A stretch of 64,000 bases of DNA from Massilia sp. H6 (GCF_024802625.1 NZ_CP103371.1:1488001-1552000), one strand, 5' to 3'. Counted from the stretch's first letter, positions 19,169 through 28,210 are shown. Numbers and translations: made by a program. Notes: generated by a model not told the origin, from the letters alone.

Positions 19169-21403
19169 TCACTGTCCCGTTGGTACCAGCCGTGGCCGGC
19201 TGGCCTGGAGCGCGATGTCGGCCAGGATCGCCAGCAGCACGTCGGTGTCGACCGGCTTTGCCAGATGATGGTCGAAACCGGCCTGGCGCGACCGTTCCCG
19301 GTCGCGCGGCTGGTGATAACCGGTCACCGCCACCAGCGGCACGTCCGCTGCCTGCGGCATGGCGCGCAGCCTGGCGGCCAGCGCCAGGCCGTCCATGTCG
19401 GGCAGGCCGATATCGAGCAGGAATACCTGCGGGCATCGCGTGGCTGCCGCCGCCAGCGCCGCCGCGCTCGAATACACGGCCTGCGCGTCATGTCCGAAGG
19501 CCGACAGCAGCGCTGCCAGTGCATCGGCAGCGTCGCGGTTGTCGTCCACCACCATTACCCGCAGGGGGTGACCGGCCGTGCTGGCCGGCGCTGGCCGGCA
19601 ACTGCCGGCATCCCCGGCATGCCCGGCAAGGCGCGGCAGGCGGATGGAAAACGTGCTGCCCAGTCCGGCGCCCAGGCTGGCCGCCGCGATCGTCCCGCCA
19701 TGCAGTTCGACCAGGCTCCTGGCCAGCGCCAGGCCCAGTCCCAGGCCGCCCTGGGTCCGGGCGAGCGTGCGCCCGCCTTGCACGAACAGGTCGAAGACCT
19801 GGGCCGCCAGGGCCGGATCCATGCCGATGCCCGTGTCTGTTACCGCCAGCTCGACATCGGCCCCGTCGGCGCGCAGTTGGATGGCGATGCTGCCGCCGTC
19901 CGGCGTGAACTTGTTGGCATTGGAGACGATATTGGCGAGCACCTGAATGATGCGCTTCGGGTCCGCGTTCACCAGCACGGGGTCGGCGGGCAGGTCGAGC
20001 TGCACGCGCTGGCGGCGGGCCTGGGCCAGCGGGGCCACCTGCTCGACGGCGTCGGCCACCAAGGTGCGCAGATCGATGGGGGAGCGGTCGAGCACGACAA
20101 GGCCGCGGGTGACCCGGGCAACGTCGAGCAGGTCGTCGATCAGGCCTGTCATGTGCCGCACTTGGCGCGTGATGACGCCTGCCGCATAGCGCACGCGCTG
20201 CGGATCGTCGGCCATGATCGCCAGCATCTGCGCGGCCGAGCTCACCGGCGCCAGCGGGTTTCTCAGTTCGTGGGCAAGCATCGCCAGGAATTCGTCCTTT
20301 GCCCGATTACTTTGGGACAGCTCGGTCACCAGGTCTTCGCGCTCGCGGTGCAGCTGCGCCAGCAAGTGGCGTTCGGTTGCGTCGCGGGTAAAGCAGCGCG
20401 TATAGCGCAAGCTCCCGTTCTCGAAGCAGGCGTTCGAGCTGATGACCACATGGCGGATCGTGCCGTCGCTGCACAGCAGGCGAGCCGGTTCGTCCTGCAG
20501 GGTCTGCCCACGTTGCAGGCGATCCAGGATCGAGGCGATGACTTCGGCGTCGGCATGGAACTCGGCAATGTGATGGCCCACGTACTGGTCCCACCGGTAG
20601 CCTAGCAGCGCGAGTTCGGCCTTGTTGGCCCACAGGATGGTGCCGTCGGGCCCTACCCGGTGCAGCGATTCGGCGGCATTTTCCAGGAAGTCCATCAGTT
20701 CACGCTCGCGTTGGCGCAGCATCGCCTCGGCCTGCCTGGCCCGTTCGAGCTCGCCTTGCAAGGCGCGATTGTGCTGTTGCGCGATGGCGAGCTGGCGCGC
20801 GACATCTTGGGCAGACTCGTGCGCGGCGCCGGCATGCACCCCGCCGCAGACATGGTCGTGCGCGGCGCAAATGCGGCGGAAGGCCACGGCCTCTTCGGTC
20901 GTGGAAAACTGTTGCCACGGATAGGCGCAAAACAGCGCGAACCTGCATTCTTGCGCCAGGGTGTTCCAGTATTGCTCGAGCCGGACCGCCGCGTCGTAGA
21001 GTCCGCGCGCGCACAGCAGGGCAACCATTTCGCCGAACGCTTGCACGGGTGTGCCGGGCGCGCAAGTGGCGCGGACGACGTCGCCGACCGCAATGCCGAA
21101 CAGCTGTTCATCGGGCCAGTCGTCGACCATGATGCGCGCCAGCGTCGCCCCTGCATCGAGCACCAACAGTTGTTCAGCAGACCAGCGGCGCCCCTTGAGT
21201 GATGCCAGCCCCATCAGCTGTTGCTGCAACGCCTGCGCATGTTCGGCCGTCGCAATGATTATCCCCGTGCCGCCGCCGTCGAGTCCCTGGTCGATGAACT
21301 CCGCGACTTCGGTCAGTAAGGCGAGGTCGCCCTGGTAGAAGCGGACGAAATGGGATGACGCCGGCGCTGGCTGGTAGAGAGGATAGTCGAGGTGTGCGGA
21401 CAT
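19169..21403 (-). CDS. MEDS-PAS hybrid histidine kinase with receiver domain
   Basis: The 744-residue protein begins with a MEDS-like sensor domain (SSHFVRFYQGDLALLTEVAEFIDQGLDGGGTGIIIAT) of a type seen in methanogen and proteobacterial sensors. A PAS domain follows (ESLHRVGPDGTILWANKAELALLGY), then HisKA with LAHELRNPLAP, HATPase with TDTGIGMDP and GLGLGLALARSLVELHGG, and a receiver with phospho-acceptor Asp in VFLLDIGLPDMDG. The ATG at 21403 has CAGGGG upstream; the open frame's TTG five codons earlier is less likely. It lies 48 bases upstream of the other hybrid kinase on the same strand, so the two are probably co-transcribed. Confidence 0.9.
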   Translation of the reverse strand: MSAHLDYPLYQPAPASSHFVRFYQGDLALLTEVAEFIDQGLDGGGTGIIIATAEHAQALQQQLMGLASLKGRRWSAEQLLVLDAGATLARIMVDDWPDEQLFGIAVGDVVRATCAPGTPVQAFGEMVALLCARGLYDAAVRLEQYWNTLAQECRFALFCAYPWQQFSTTEEAVAFRRICAAHDHVCGGVHAGAAHESAQDVARQLAIAQQHNRALQGELERARQAEAMLRQRERELMDFLENAAESLHRVGPDGTILWANKAELALLGYRWDQYVGHHIAEFHADAEVIASILDRLQRGQTLQDEPARLLCSDGTIRHVVISSNACFENGSLRYTRCFTRDATERHLLAQLHREREDLVTELSQSNRAKDEFLAMLAHELRNPLAPVSSAAQMLAIMADDPQRVRYAAGVITRQVRHMTGLIDDLLDVARVTRGLVVLDRSPIDLRTLVADAVEQVAPLAQARRQRVQLDLPADPVLVNADPKRIIQVLANIVSNANKFTPDGGSIAIQLRADGADVELAVTDTGIGMDPALAAQVFDLFVQGGRTLARTQGGLGLGLALARSLVELHGGTIAAASLGAGLGSTFSIRLPRLAGHAGDAGSCRPAPASTAGHPLRVMVVDDNRDAADALAALLSAFGHDAQAVYSSAAALAAAATRCPQVFLLDIGLPDMDGLALAARLRAMPQAADVPLVAVTGYHQPRDRERSRQAGFDHHLAKPVDTDVLLAILADIALQASRPRLVPTGQ

Positions 21404-21576
21404 GCATGGCCCCTGCAAAAGGGTAGAAAGTGCCTACAAGCGGCAATTGTATCAGCCCTGTCCAGGATGAATGACACAGTGTTTATTAATAGCATTACTT
21501 ATCAAGCGATTTGTGCTTGATATAGATCTAGCGCAAAAGAGCGGCATGTTGCGCCGTGTCCGCTTGCGCATTGCAG

Positions 21577-22350
21577 TCAAGGCTGCCAGCGCCGGTCGCG
21601 TGCCTTGCGCTCGGCTGCGGCGTCGAGGGCGGCGCCGGCAATGCGCTCGTCGATGGCGTCGAGCACGGCGGCAGGTGCCGCGCTGGATGCTTGCCGGTAT
21701 GCAGCGCCATCTGCGGTACCCTCGCGCAGGACCGGAATGCGCCAGTGCTCGCCCTGGCGGCAGGCCAGGCCGGCACTGCCGCTGACCGTGAAGCTGCGGC
21801 AAAAGCTGCCGTCGCGCGCCGCGAAGCTCAGCCCGATCTGGACCGGCTTGCCCGCTTGCCCGCTGCCGGCAAGCTGCTCGGTCAAGGCATTGGCCAGCGC
21901 GCCGCGTGCCAGCAGCTGCCCGCTGGCGTCGAGGGCGGCGAAAGCGCTTTCGTCACCGCCTGGGCCGCCGAGCCAGGCCTGGCCGGCCAGCACGCCAACC
22001 ACCAGCGAGGCCGCCAGCGCCCCCCAGCGTGGCCAGTTGCGTGCACGCGCATCTTCGATGCGGGGCAGGGCAGCGGCCAGCCGGGCCTTGCGCTCGCGCG
22101 CGGCGCCTAACGAGCTGATGTTGCCACCCGCGCCGGCGGCGGCCGCGGTGCCGGCCTGCAGATGGGCCGGGATCGGCTCGTCGAGCACGCCGTCGAAGGC
22201 GGCGAACACATCGGCGCGCAAGGCGCGGTGACGCGCAATAGCCGCGGCGACTGCGGGATCTTCGCGTTCGGCGCGCTCGACCAGGCTGCGTTCGGGCTCG
22301 TCGAGCTCGCCGTCGGCGTAGATCATCAGGGTGTCGTCGGAAAACTTCAT
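21577..22350 (-). CDS. Anti-sigma factor, transmembrane
   Basis: The 257-residue protein starts MKFSDDTLMIYADGELDEPERSLVER, a typical anti-sigma N-terminal domain, here without the zinc-binding HxxxCxxC motif. One membrane helix is seen near residues 110-127 (WGALAASLVVGVLAGQAWLGG), placing a ~125-residue C-terminal domain in the periplasm with two Cys (FCRSF, LACRQG). It overlaps the sigma gene by four bases (ATGA), so the two are translationally coupled. It is expected to hold the sigma factor at the membrane until a signal is received. Confidence 0.85.
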   Translation of the reverse strand: MKFSDDTLMIYADGELDEPERSLVERAEREDPAVAAAIARHRALRADVFAAFDGVLDEPIPAHLQAGTAAAAGAGGNISSLGAARERKARLAAALPRIEDARARNWPRWGALAASLVVGVLAGQAWLGGPGGDESAFAALDASGQLLARGALANALTEQLAGSGQAGKPVQIGLSFAARDGSFCRSFTVSGSAGLACRQGEHWRIPVLREGTADGAAYRQASSAAPAAVLDAIDERIAGAALDAAAERKARDRRWQP

Positions 22351-22853
22351 GCCGGGCTCCTCGCTCCATCTTGCAAGATTGTCTGTAATGTGTCGCGCGC
22401 CCGCGCCAGGCGGCTGGTCAGGGTGCCGATCGGTATCTCCAGCACCGCTGCCGCCTCCTTGTAGGGCAAGCCATCCACCAGTACCAGCGCGACCACGATG
22501 CGATGCTCGTCGGACAGCAGGCTCATGGCTTTTTGTACGGCCATGCGCTGCTGGTGCGCGCCGATCGCGTCGTGTCCGACCTGTTCGCCCTCGTCTTCGG
22601 GTGCGAACAGGTGGTCACGCCGCACCCGGCTGCGCACTTCATCGATCCAGGCATTGCGTACGATGCGAAACAGCCAGCTGTCCAGGCGCGTGCCTTCTGT
22701 ATATTGCTCGGTGCGTCCCAAAGCGCGTTCCATGGCGACCTGCACCAGGTCGTCCGCGTCTTCACGGTGAAACGTCAATGACCGCGCAAAGCGGCGCATG
22801 CGGGGCAACAGGGCGGCAAGTTCTTCGGCAAGCATGGGAAAGTTGGCGGTCAC
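22347..22853 (-). CDS. ECF-type RNA polymerase sigma factor
   Basis: The 168-residue protein has region 2 (HREDADDLVQVAMERALGR and WLFRIVRNAWIDEVR, the -10 recognition part) and region 4 (LVLVDGLPYKEAAAVLEIPIGTLTSRLARARDTL, the -35 recognition helix-turn-helix). It lacks region 3, as in extracytoplasmic-function sigma factors. The GTG at 22853 is chosen; an ATG six codons later is possible. It is translated just ahead of its anti-sigma gene and is divergent from a protease and a Gly/Ala-rich secreted protein that are candidate targets. Confidence 0.93.
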   Translation of the reverse strand: MTANFPMLAEELAALLPRMRRFARSLTFHREDADDLVQVAMERALGRTEQYTEGTRLDSWLFRIVRNAWIDEVRSRVRRDHLFAPEDEGEQVGHDAIGAHQQRMAVQKAMSLLSDEHRIVVALVLVDGLPYKEAAAVLEIPIGTLTSRLARARDTLQTILQDGARSPA

Positions 22854-22944
22854 AAGAGATAAACGTCTGGGCCAGGGATTTTATTCCATCTGCCGTTCGT
22901 TTACTTCGATATAGTTCTCAATTTCAACGAAAGCCTGCCCAGCC

Positions 22945-24288
22945 ATGACACTCGGTCGATCGCTGTTCGCCATCCTGGCGCATGCCGCTATTGCACTGGG
23001 CCTGTACTGGCCCGGCATGGCCACGGCCCAGCTGCGCCTGCCATCCCTGAACTTGCCGCAAGGCCTGGGCAACCCCGGTCTCGATGGCCTGGTGCGGCCG
23101 GTTGGACCGCTGCTGGACCGGGTGGTGCCGGGCCAGTTGGACAAGTTGCGGCTGGAGGGGGTAAGCGAGCTGCTGCGCCGCCATCCTGACGTGCTCGAGA
23201 CCGATACGCGCGGCGAACCGGTAGTGCGCTCCGAGATCCTGGCCTCGTCCCCGACACCGGCGCTGATGGCCGCTGCTTTGCGCCTGGGTTTCGAGGTGAT
23301 CCGCGAGCAGCGCTTCGAGCTTCTCGGTGAATCGCTGGTCGTGCTGCGCGCGCCTGCCGGCTTGAGCACGGGCGCCGCACTGGCAAGCCTGCGCGGGCTC
23401 GACCCGCAAGGCGCGTTCGATTTCAATCATGTCTACCTGGGTGGCTCGAGCATGGCGCTAGGTGGCGGTACTGGCGCGAACATCGGTGCCAGTGCCGGTG
23501 CCGGTGCCGATGCTCGCGCCGCGGCAAGTCGCGGCGGCGTCGGGCTGATCGACAGTGGCGTGGCCAGCGCGCACCCGGTGTTTGCCGGGACGACGATCGA
23601 ACAGTTCGGCTGTGGCGGCACGCGCCATCCGGCGCCGCACGGCACCGCCGTGGCCGCACTGATGGTAGGCCGCAGCGACCGTTTTCGCGGCGCCGCGCCC
23701 GGCCTGCGGCTGTTTGCCGCCGATATCTATTGCGACGCTCCGACCGGCGGCTCGGCCGACAAGATCGCCGCGGCCCTGGAATGGATGGCCAGGCGCCAGG
23801 TTGGCGTGATCAACCTGAGCGTGGTCGGCCCGCCCAACGCGACCCTGGGGCGGGTGGTCGGGGCAATGCTCGCGCGCGGTCACTTGCTGGTGGCGGCGGC
23901 AGGCAACGATGGCCCGGCGGCGCCGCCGCTGTACCCGGCCAGTTATCCCGGCGTGGTGGGCGTGAGCGGCGTCGACCCCGAGGGCAGGCCGCTGCCGGAA
24001 TCGGCGCGTGGGCCGCAGGTCATGTTTGCCGCACCGGGCAGCCAGATGGTAAGCGCGGCGCTGGGGGCGCCGCCTTATCGGCAAGTGCGGGGCAGTTCGT
24101 TCGCCGCGCCGATTGTCTCGGCCTTGCTGGCGCAATCCTTGCCGCAACCGGAACGCGATGCCGCGGCGCGCGCCCTGGCCGCGCTGGCGCGGCTGGCGGC
24201 AGGCAGCAACCAGGCGACGGTGAGCAATGCGACCGGCCATGGCGTGGTTGGCGCAGCGCTGCGGATGGCGCCGGCAAGGTTTCGGTAA
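22945..24288 (+). CDS. Secreted S8 (subtilisin-like) serine protease
   Basis: The 447-residue protein has a hydrophobic N-terminus ending in MATAQ (about residue 29), consistent with a signal peptide. A ~130-residue propeptide-like region follows, then a Gly/Ala-rich stretch (residues ~172-198) leading into the catalytic domain. The catalytic triad is visible: D203 in GLIDSGV, H232 in PHGTAVA and S385 in RGSSFAAP, with oxyanion Asn at N321 in AAGND. It is divergent from the sigma/anti-sigma pair and 95 bases ahead of a Gly/Ala-rich protein gene. Its substrate is unknown; the anti-sigma factor or the neighbour are possibilities only. Confidence 0.9.
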   Translation: MTLGRSLFAILAHAAIALGLYWPGMATAQLRLPSLNLPQGLGNPGLDGLVRPVGPLLDRVVPGQLDKLRLEGVSELLRRHPDVLETDTRGEPVVRSEILASSPTPALMAAALRLGFEVIREQRFELLGESLVVLRAPAGLSTGAALASLRGLDPQGAFDFNHVYLGGSSMALGGGTGANIGASAGAGADARAAASRGGVGLIDSGVASAHPVFAGTTIEQFGCGGTRHPAPHGTAVAALMVGRSDRFRGAAPGLRLFAADIYCDAPTGGSADKIAAALEWMARRQVGVINLSVVGPPNATLGRVVGAMLARGHLLVAAAGNDGPAAPPLYPASYPGVVGVSGVDPEGRPLPESARGPQVMFAAPGSQMVSAALGAPPYRQVRGSSFAAPIVSALLAQSLPQPERDAAARALAALARLAAGSNQATVSNATGHGVVGAALRMAPARFR

Positions 24289-24301
24289 AAAAATATTTTT
24301 T
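24288..24301. repeat. Perfect A/T palindrome between protease and Gly/Ala-rich gene
   Basis: Six A, TA, six T (24288-24301) form a perfect palindrome overlapping the protease stop region. It is bend-prone DNA and might act as an UP-like element for the next gene or as a weak transcript pause site. It lacks the GC stem of a normal terminator. Confidence 0.4.
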
Positions 24302-24383
24302 GGGTGAGGGAATAAACGGCCGAGCCCGCTCGTTTTCCATGTATCGGCGCGCACTTCGCGTGCTACCTACAGGAGAATTCACC

Positions 24384-25349
24384 ATGAAAACCACCACTAT
24401 CGCCCGTCATCTCGCCATCGTCATCATGTCGGGCTTTGCCGTGTCGGCCCAGGCCCAGTTGCTCGGCGGCGGGGGCGGCGGCCTGGGCCTGGGCGGCGGG
24501 GCCGGCGGCATGATCGGCGGCGGCTTGAGCGGCCGCATGGGCGCGATGGGCGCGATGGACGCGATGGGCACCCGTGGTGCACTGGAGGCGCCGCGCGGCA
24601 TCGACCGCCGCGCCGCGCGCTCCGCGGTCGTGCCGGCCGCCGCCCCATCTGCATTGTCGGGAGCGGCAGGCATGGACGGCGCCCTGGCCGGCAGCCTGCA
24701 ATCGACTGGCCGTGCGGCCAACGCCGGTTCTGCTGGCAGCGGCCTGCGCGGGATGCTGGCTGGCGGCGCCAATGGCGCCGCAGCGATGGGTGACAATGAA
24801 GCGGCGCAATCGGGCGGCCTGGGTGGCAATGCGGCGGGCGCACTGCAGCGCCGCGGGCTCTCGGCGGCAGGTGCAGCTTCGCGCTCCGCCAACGCCGGAG
24901 CTGGATCAATGGGCGAGCCGGCACGGGCAGGTATGGCCGGCGGTGAGGCCGAGGCCGGCGGGAACGGCTCGCTCGGATTATCCGGCGCCCTGTCGGGAAG
25001 CGCCGGCATGCAGGCTGGACAGGAAGCAGCGGCCATGGGCAGCAGCACCGGCGCCAATGCCGCCGGTGGGGTGGCGTCCGCTACGGCGTCCGCTACGGCG
25101 TCTGGTGCGGCAGCTGTCCGTGCCCAGGCCGGCAACGCGGCCCGGCAAGCCGGCTCGGCAGCGCGCGCCGCGCGCGGCGCAGTATCTGGCGCAGTATCTG
25201 GCGCAGTATCCGGCGCAGTATCTGGCGGCGCAGGTGCTGCCGGTTCGGTGGTGCAAAAGGCGAAATCGACGCAGTTGCCGGCCTCGGTCCAGGCTGGGGG
25301 CTCGGTCTCGGCCAGCGCTTCGGCGAGCGGCGAAGCCGGCGCTGATTAA
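24384..25349 (+). CDS. Gly/Ala/Ser-rich low-complexity secreted protein
   Basis: The 321-residue protein begins MKTTTIARHLAIVIMSGFAVSAQAQ, a clear Sec signal peptide. The mature part is almost wholly Gly, Ala, Ser and Met, with runs such as LLGGGGGGLGLGGGAGG and repeated GAMGAMDAMG. Four in-frame copies of Ala-Val-Ser-Gly and two of a 12-base Ala-Ser-Ala-Thr unit lie near the C-terminus. There are no Cys and no known catalytic motif. AGGAGA precedes the ATG. Its place next to a secreted protease and an ECF sigma pair suggests a cell-surface or matrix protein, but the function is unknown. Confidence 0.8.
   Translation: MKTTTIARHLAIVIMSGFAVSAQAQLLGGGGGGLGLGGGAGGMIGGGLSGRMGAMGAMDAMGTRGALEAPRGIDRRAARSAVVPAAAPSALSGAAGMDGALAGSLQSTGRAANAGSAGSGLRGMLAGGANGAAAMGDNEAAQSGGLGGNAAGALQRRGLSAAGAASRSANAGAGSMGEPARAGMAGGEAEAGGNGSLGLSGALSGSAGMQAGQEAAAMGSSTGANAAGGVASATASATASGAAAVRAQAGNAARQAGSAARAARGAVSGAVSGAVSGAVSGGAGAAGSVVQKAKSTQLPASVQAGGSVSASASASGEAGAD
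25074..25226 (+). repeat. In-frame 12-base tandem repeats inside the Gly/Ala-rich gene
   Basis: GCGTCCGCTACG occurs twice in tandem (25074-25097). GCAGTATCTGGC occurs four times in tandem (25179-25226) with one C for T change in the third copy. Both units are multiples of three, so copy-number change would alter length without shifting the frame. Confidence 0.85.
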
Positions 25350-25397
25350 CCCAAACGCCAACGCGGCCAGTCGCGCAGGTTCGGCATGGGCTTGTTG

Positions 25398-26495
25398 TTA
25401 GTGTAGCGCAATCGGCAAGCGGATCTCGAAACGGCTGCCCTGGCCCGGACCGTCGGAAAACGCCTCGATGGTGCCGCCGTGCCTGCGGGCGAGGTCCAGG
25501 GCCAGCGCCAGGCCGATCCCCATGCCGCCCTGGCGCGCACTGTCCTGGTGGTCGATTTGCGCATACAAGGTGAAAATCTCGGACAAGCGGCCAGGTTCGA
25601 TCCCGATGCCATCGTCGCTGATATTGATGATCACGACCTTGCCGGCCAGTGCGACAGCGACGTCGATGGCGCCATGGTGCGGGGTGTACTTGCTGGCGTT
25701 GGCAAGGATGTTGCCGATCAGCTGGGCGACGCGCACATCGTCGCAGTCGACCATGAGCGACTCTGGCAGCGGCGCGATGCTCAAGCGCTGATGGCGCAGG
25801 TCGATCGATGGACGCGCCATGTCGAGCGCCACCAGCAGCACGCGCTGGAACGGCACGGCGGCCTTGTGCAGGGGCAGGTCGCCGCGGGCGATCCTGGAAG
25901 CGTCGAACAGGTCGTTGACCAGGCGTCCGAGCATGCGGGCCTGGCGCGTGATGACGCCGGCCATGCGTTTCATGGTATCCGGGCTGTCTGTCGTCTCGAT
26001 CATTTGCGCGGCCGACATGATGGGCGAGAGCGGGCTGCGCAGTTCATGCGCCACGGTGGAAATAAAGGCGTCCTTGCGCAGGTGGCTCTCGAGCAGCTGG
26101 TTTTCTGCGAGGCGGCGTTCGGTGATGTCGATCACGACATTGACCGCTCCCGCAACCTGGCCGTGCGCGTCGTGGATCAGCCGTGGATGGGCCAGCACGT
26201 AGCGCCGCTCGCCACCTGGCCGCTCCAGCATGGCCTCGATGCGGCCTACCTCGCGGCGCTCGCGCAGGGCAAGCGCCATCGGACACTCGTCATGTCGCAA
26301 GGCCACGCCCTGCGCCGTAAAGAGCGCTTTCGAGCCGCACCAGTATTCGGCCCCGAGCGCCGGAGCGCGTCCCCACAGCACTTCGGCGGCGCGGTTGAAG
26401 TCGATGACGCGGCCTTCCAGATCACAGCTGTAGACGGCCTCGGGCAGATAATCGGCAAGCTGGCGCTGACGGGTTTCCACGATGTGTTCTCCCAT
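25398..26495 (-). CDS. PAS-domain sensor histidine kinase
   Basis: The 365-residue protein has a PAS domain (residues ~10-125: YLPEAVYSCDLEGRVIDFNRAAEVLWGR, ending in the ITERR PAC signature), a HisKA domain with VAHELRSPLSP, and an HATPase domain with ISDDGIGIEPG and GGMGIGLALALDLARRHGG. There is no membrane segment and no receiver domain, so it should be a soluble kinase needing a separate response regulator. None is encoded next to it. It is convergent with the Gly/Ala-rich gene. HisKA spacing is like that of the two hybrid kinases at 17-21 kb, suggesting related signalling. Confidence 0.9.
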   Translation of the reverse strand: MGEHIVETRQRQLADYLPEAVYSCDLEGRVIDFNRAAEVLWGRAPALGAEYWCGSKALFTAQGVALRHDECPMALALRERREVGRIEAMLERPGGERRYVLAHPRLIHDAHGQVAGAVNVVIDITERRLAENQLLESHLRKDAFISTVAHELRSPLSPIMSAAQMIETTDSPDTMKRMAGVITRQARMLGRLVNDLFDASRIARGDLPLHKAAVPFQRVLLVALDMARPSIDLRHQRLSIAPLPESLMVDCDDVRVAQLIGNILANASKYTPHHGAIDVAVALAGKVVIINISDDGIGIEPGRLSEIFTLYAQIDHQDSARQGGMGIGLALALDLARRHGGTIEAFSDGPGQGSRFEIRLPIALH

Positions 26496-26627
26496 TAAAG
26501 TAGGCGAGAAGGGCGCAGGATGAAGCCTGGAATTCCACTATACACCGACCCCAGGGCGCTGTGCGGCGAAGGTTTGGCACGGCATGGAAGAAATGGGCCG
26601 GTCGCAGGCAAACCGGCGTCCAGCAGC

Positions 26628-27041
26628 TCAGCCGTAGGCGCCACCCGTATACAGCAGGTCGAACACCCGCGCAATCGTGCCGATCAGCGCAACCGCCCCC
26701 ACACCCACGGTCAGCACCAGCAACAGTGCCAGCATCCAGTTCGAGCGCGAGCTCTTGCCGCTACCCGGGTTGTATTGCGCATCCCAGGCGTCGTCCGGCG
26801 TGAGTCCGATCACCAGGCCCTCGATAAATCCTGCCACATACGACAGCAGGATCGGTAGCGCCACATAGAAGGGGTGGGGCTGCACCACGGCCCACAGTGC
26901 GGCGCTCATGGGCAGGCTGCCCAGGTGCAGCAGGCCGAGCCGGTCGAGCGGCCCCTTCAGGTAAAAGCGGTGGGCGCCCACGCCGCCCAGCAGCAGGGCG
27001 AGCAGGGTCGCGAAGGTCTTGTTCTTGTGCCAGACAGCCAT
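26628..27041 (-). CDS. TM2-domain membrane protein
   Basis: The 137-residue protein has a TM2-like N-terminus (KNKTFATLLALLLGGVGAHRFYLKG) containing the G-AHRFYLG signature of the family. Further hydrophobic segments lie at about residues 40-60, 62-80 and 100-125 (WMLALLLVLTVGVGAVALIGTIA). Members are small inner-membrane proteins of unknown function. The gene is divergent from rpsP, with 317 bases between them, and nothing in the neighbourhood points to a specific role. Confidence 0.85.
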   Translation of the reverse strand: MAVWHKNKTFATLLALLLGGVGAHRFYLKGPLDRLGLLHLGSLPMSAALWAVVQPHPFYVALPILLSYVAGFIEGLVIGLTPDDAWDAQYNPGSGKSSRSNWMLALLLVLTVGVGAVALIGTIARVFDLLYTGGAYG

Positions 27042-27358
27042 GAGCGTTGCCTAAAGTTCAGTAAAGCAGCAGTATGGTGCAAATTGACAAGGATGTCGCC
27101 TGCGAAGCGGTCGAATACCATCGCGTCTCGCGCGGCCGTCTCGCGCGGCCGTCACGCGCATTTCGGCGCGCATGCGCAAGATCCCGGTGGGACAATCGCC
27201 GCCAAGGACAGGCAACGGTAGTCTTGCGGCGCGAAATCGGCGATAATGCTCAATTCGCCGGGGTTGCGCGCCGGGTTGTCATTAACGCTTGCTGCTGTGC
27301 GGACATGCGCGCTATAATCGTCGGCTTTCTCCGTCCAGTACAACTTTTTGGAATTATT
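27042..27358. other. 317-base divergent intergenic region before rpsP
   Basis: No gene is supported. The region holds a short direct repeat GTCTCGCGCGGCC (two copies near 27123-27150) and the rpsP promoter at its right end. An upstream extension of the rpsP frame covers part of it but lacks a start context. Confidence 0.6.
27289..27318 (+). promoter_or_regulatory. rpsP operon promoter
   Basis: TATAAT at 27313-27318 is a perfect -10 box, and TTGCTG at 27289-27294 is a partial -35 match with an 18-base spacer. The predicted start is about 35 bases before the rpsP ATG. Confidence 0.6.
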
Positions 27359-27607
27359 ATGGTCGTTATCCGTTTGGCTCGTGGCGGCGCAAAAAAGCGC
27401 CCGTTCTACAACATCGTTGCAACCGATTCGCGTAACCGTCGCGATGGTCGTTTCATCGAGCGCATCGGTTTCTACAACCCGATGGCGTCGGGCGCTGAAG
27501 TCGGCCTGCGTATCACTGCTGACCGTCTGGCCTACTGGCAAGGCGTTGGCGCACAACTGTCGCCAACCGTTGCTCGTCTGGTCGCAAACCAGCAGCCTGC
27601 AGCCTAA
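27359..27607 (+). CDS. rpsP: 30S ribosomal protein S16
   Basis: The 82-residue protein [20 protein letters not shown] is the standard S16, which binds 16S rRNA early in 30S assembly. The start chosen (27359) gives the invariant N-terminus of the family; the open frame extends upstream but that extension is non-conserved. It heads the conserved operon rpsP-rimM-trmD-rplS. Confidence 0.98.
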   Translation: MVVIRLARGGAKKRPFYNIVATDSRNRRDGRFIERIGFYNPMASGAEVGLRITADRLAYWQGVGAQLSPTVARLVANQQPAA

Positions 27608-27623
27608 GTAAGGTTTTACCGGT

Positions 27624-28184
27624 TTGATCGATTCAGCAGCATCCGGGGTGGAAGTCCCCGACGACCTGGTGCAGGTTGGCTATGTGTCCGGTGCGTTTGG
27701 AATCGTGGGTGGACTGCGTGTTACCCCGTTTTCTACCGACGCAGATGCGCTGCTGAGCATCAAGACCTGGTGGATCGACAAGCCGGCACTGCATTCCGTG
27801 AAGCCTCGGAATGCAAAAATGCATGGTGGCGACGTGGTCGTCACCCTGGTCGGCTTGCGCGACCGTAACGATGCCGAGGCGCTCAAGGGTGCAGCGGTGT
27901 TGGTATCGCGTAAAGAATTCCCGCAGCTCGAAGAAGACGAGTATTACTGGTCCGACCTGATCGGCCTGGATGTGGTCAACCTCGAAGGCGACGCCCTCGG
28001 CAAGGTGACTGACATGATGCACAACGGCGCGCAGTCTATCCTGCGTATTGCCCCTGTGCCCGTTCCAGAAGCAGCACCCGAGGTCAAGGTGCCGGAGCGC
28101 CTCGTGCCGTTCGTGGACCAGTTTGTCAAGACCGTCGACCTGGGCGCGAAACTCATTACCGTGGACTGGGGTCTGGATTATTAA
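27624..28184 (+). CDS. rimM: Ribosome maturation factor RimM
   Basis: The 186-residue protein has the N-terminal RimM barrel ([22 protein letters not shown]) and the C-terminal PRC-barrel ([25 protein letters not shown]). It assists S19 docking and 16S processing on the 30S head, and its family partner gene rpsP is just upstream. The start is a TTG at 27624, 17 bases after the rpsP stop; no ATG is available before the conserved core. Confidence 0.96.
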   Translation: MIDSAASGVEVPDDLVQVGYVSGAFGIVGGLRVTPFSTDADALLSIKTWWIDKPALHSVKPRNAKMHGGDVVVTLVGLRDRNDAEALKGAAVLVSRKEFPQLEEDEYYWSDLIGLDVVNLEGDALGKVTDMMHNGAQSILRIAPVPVPEAAPEVKVPERLVPFVDQFVKTVDLGAKLITVDWGLDY

Positions 28185-28210
28185 CCCCGCCAATGCGAAG
28201 CGAGGTCCCG

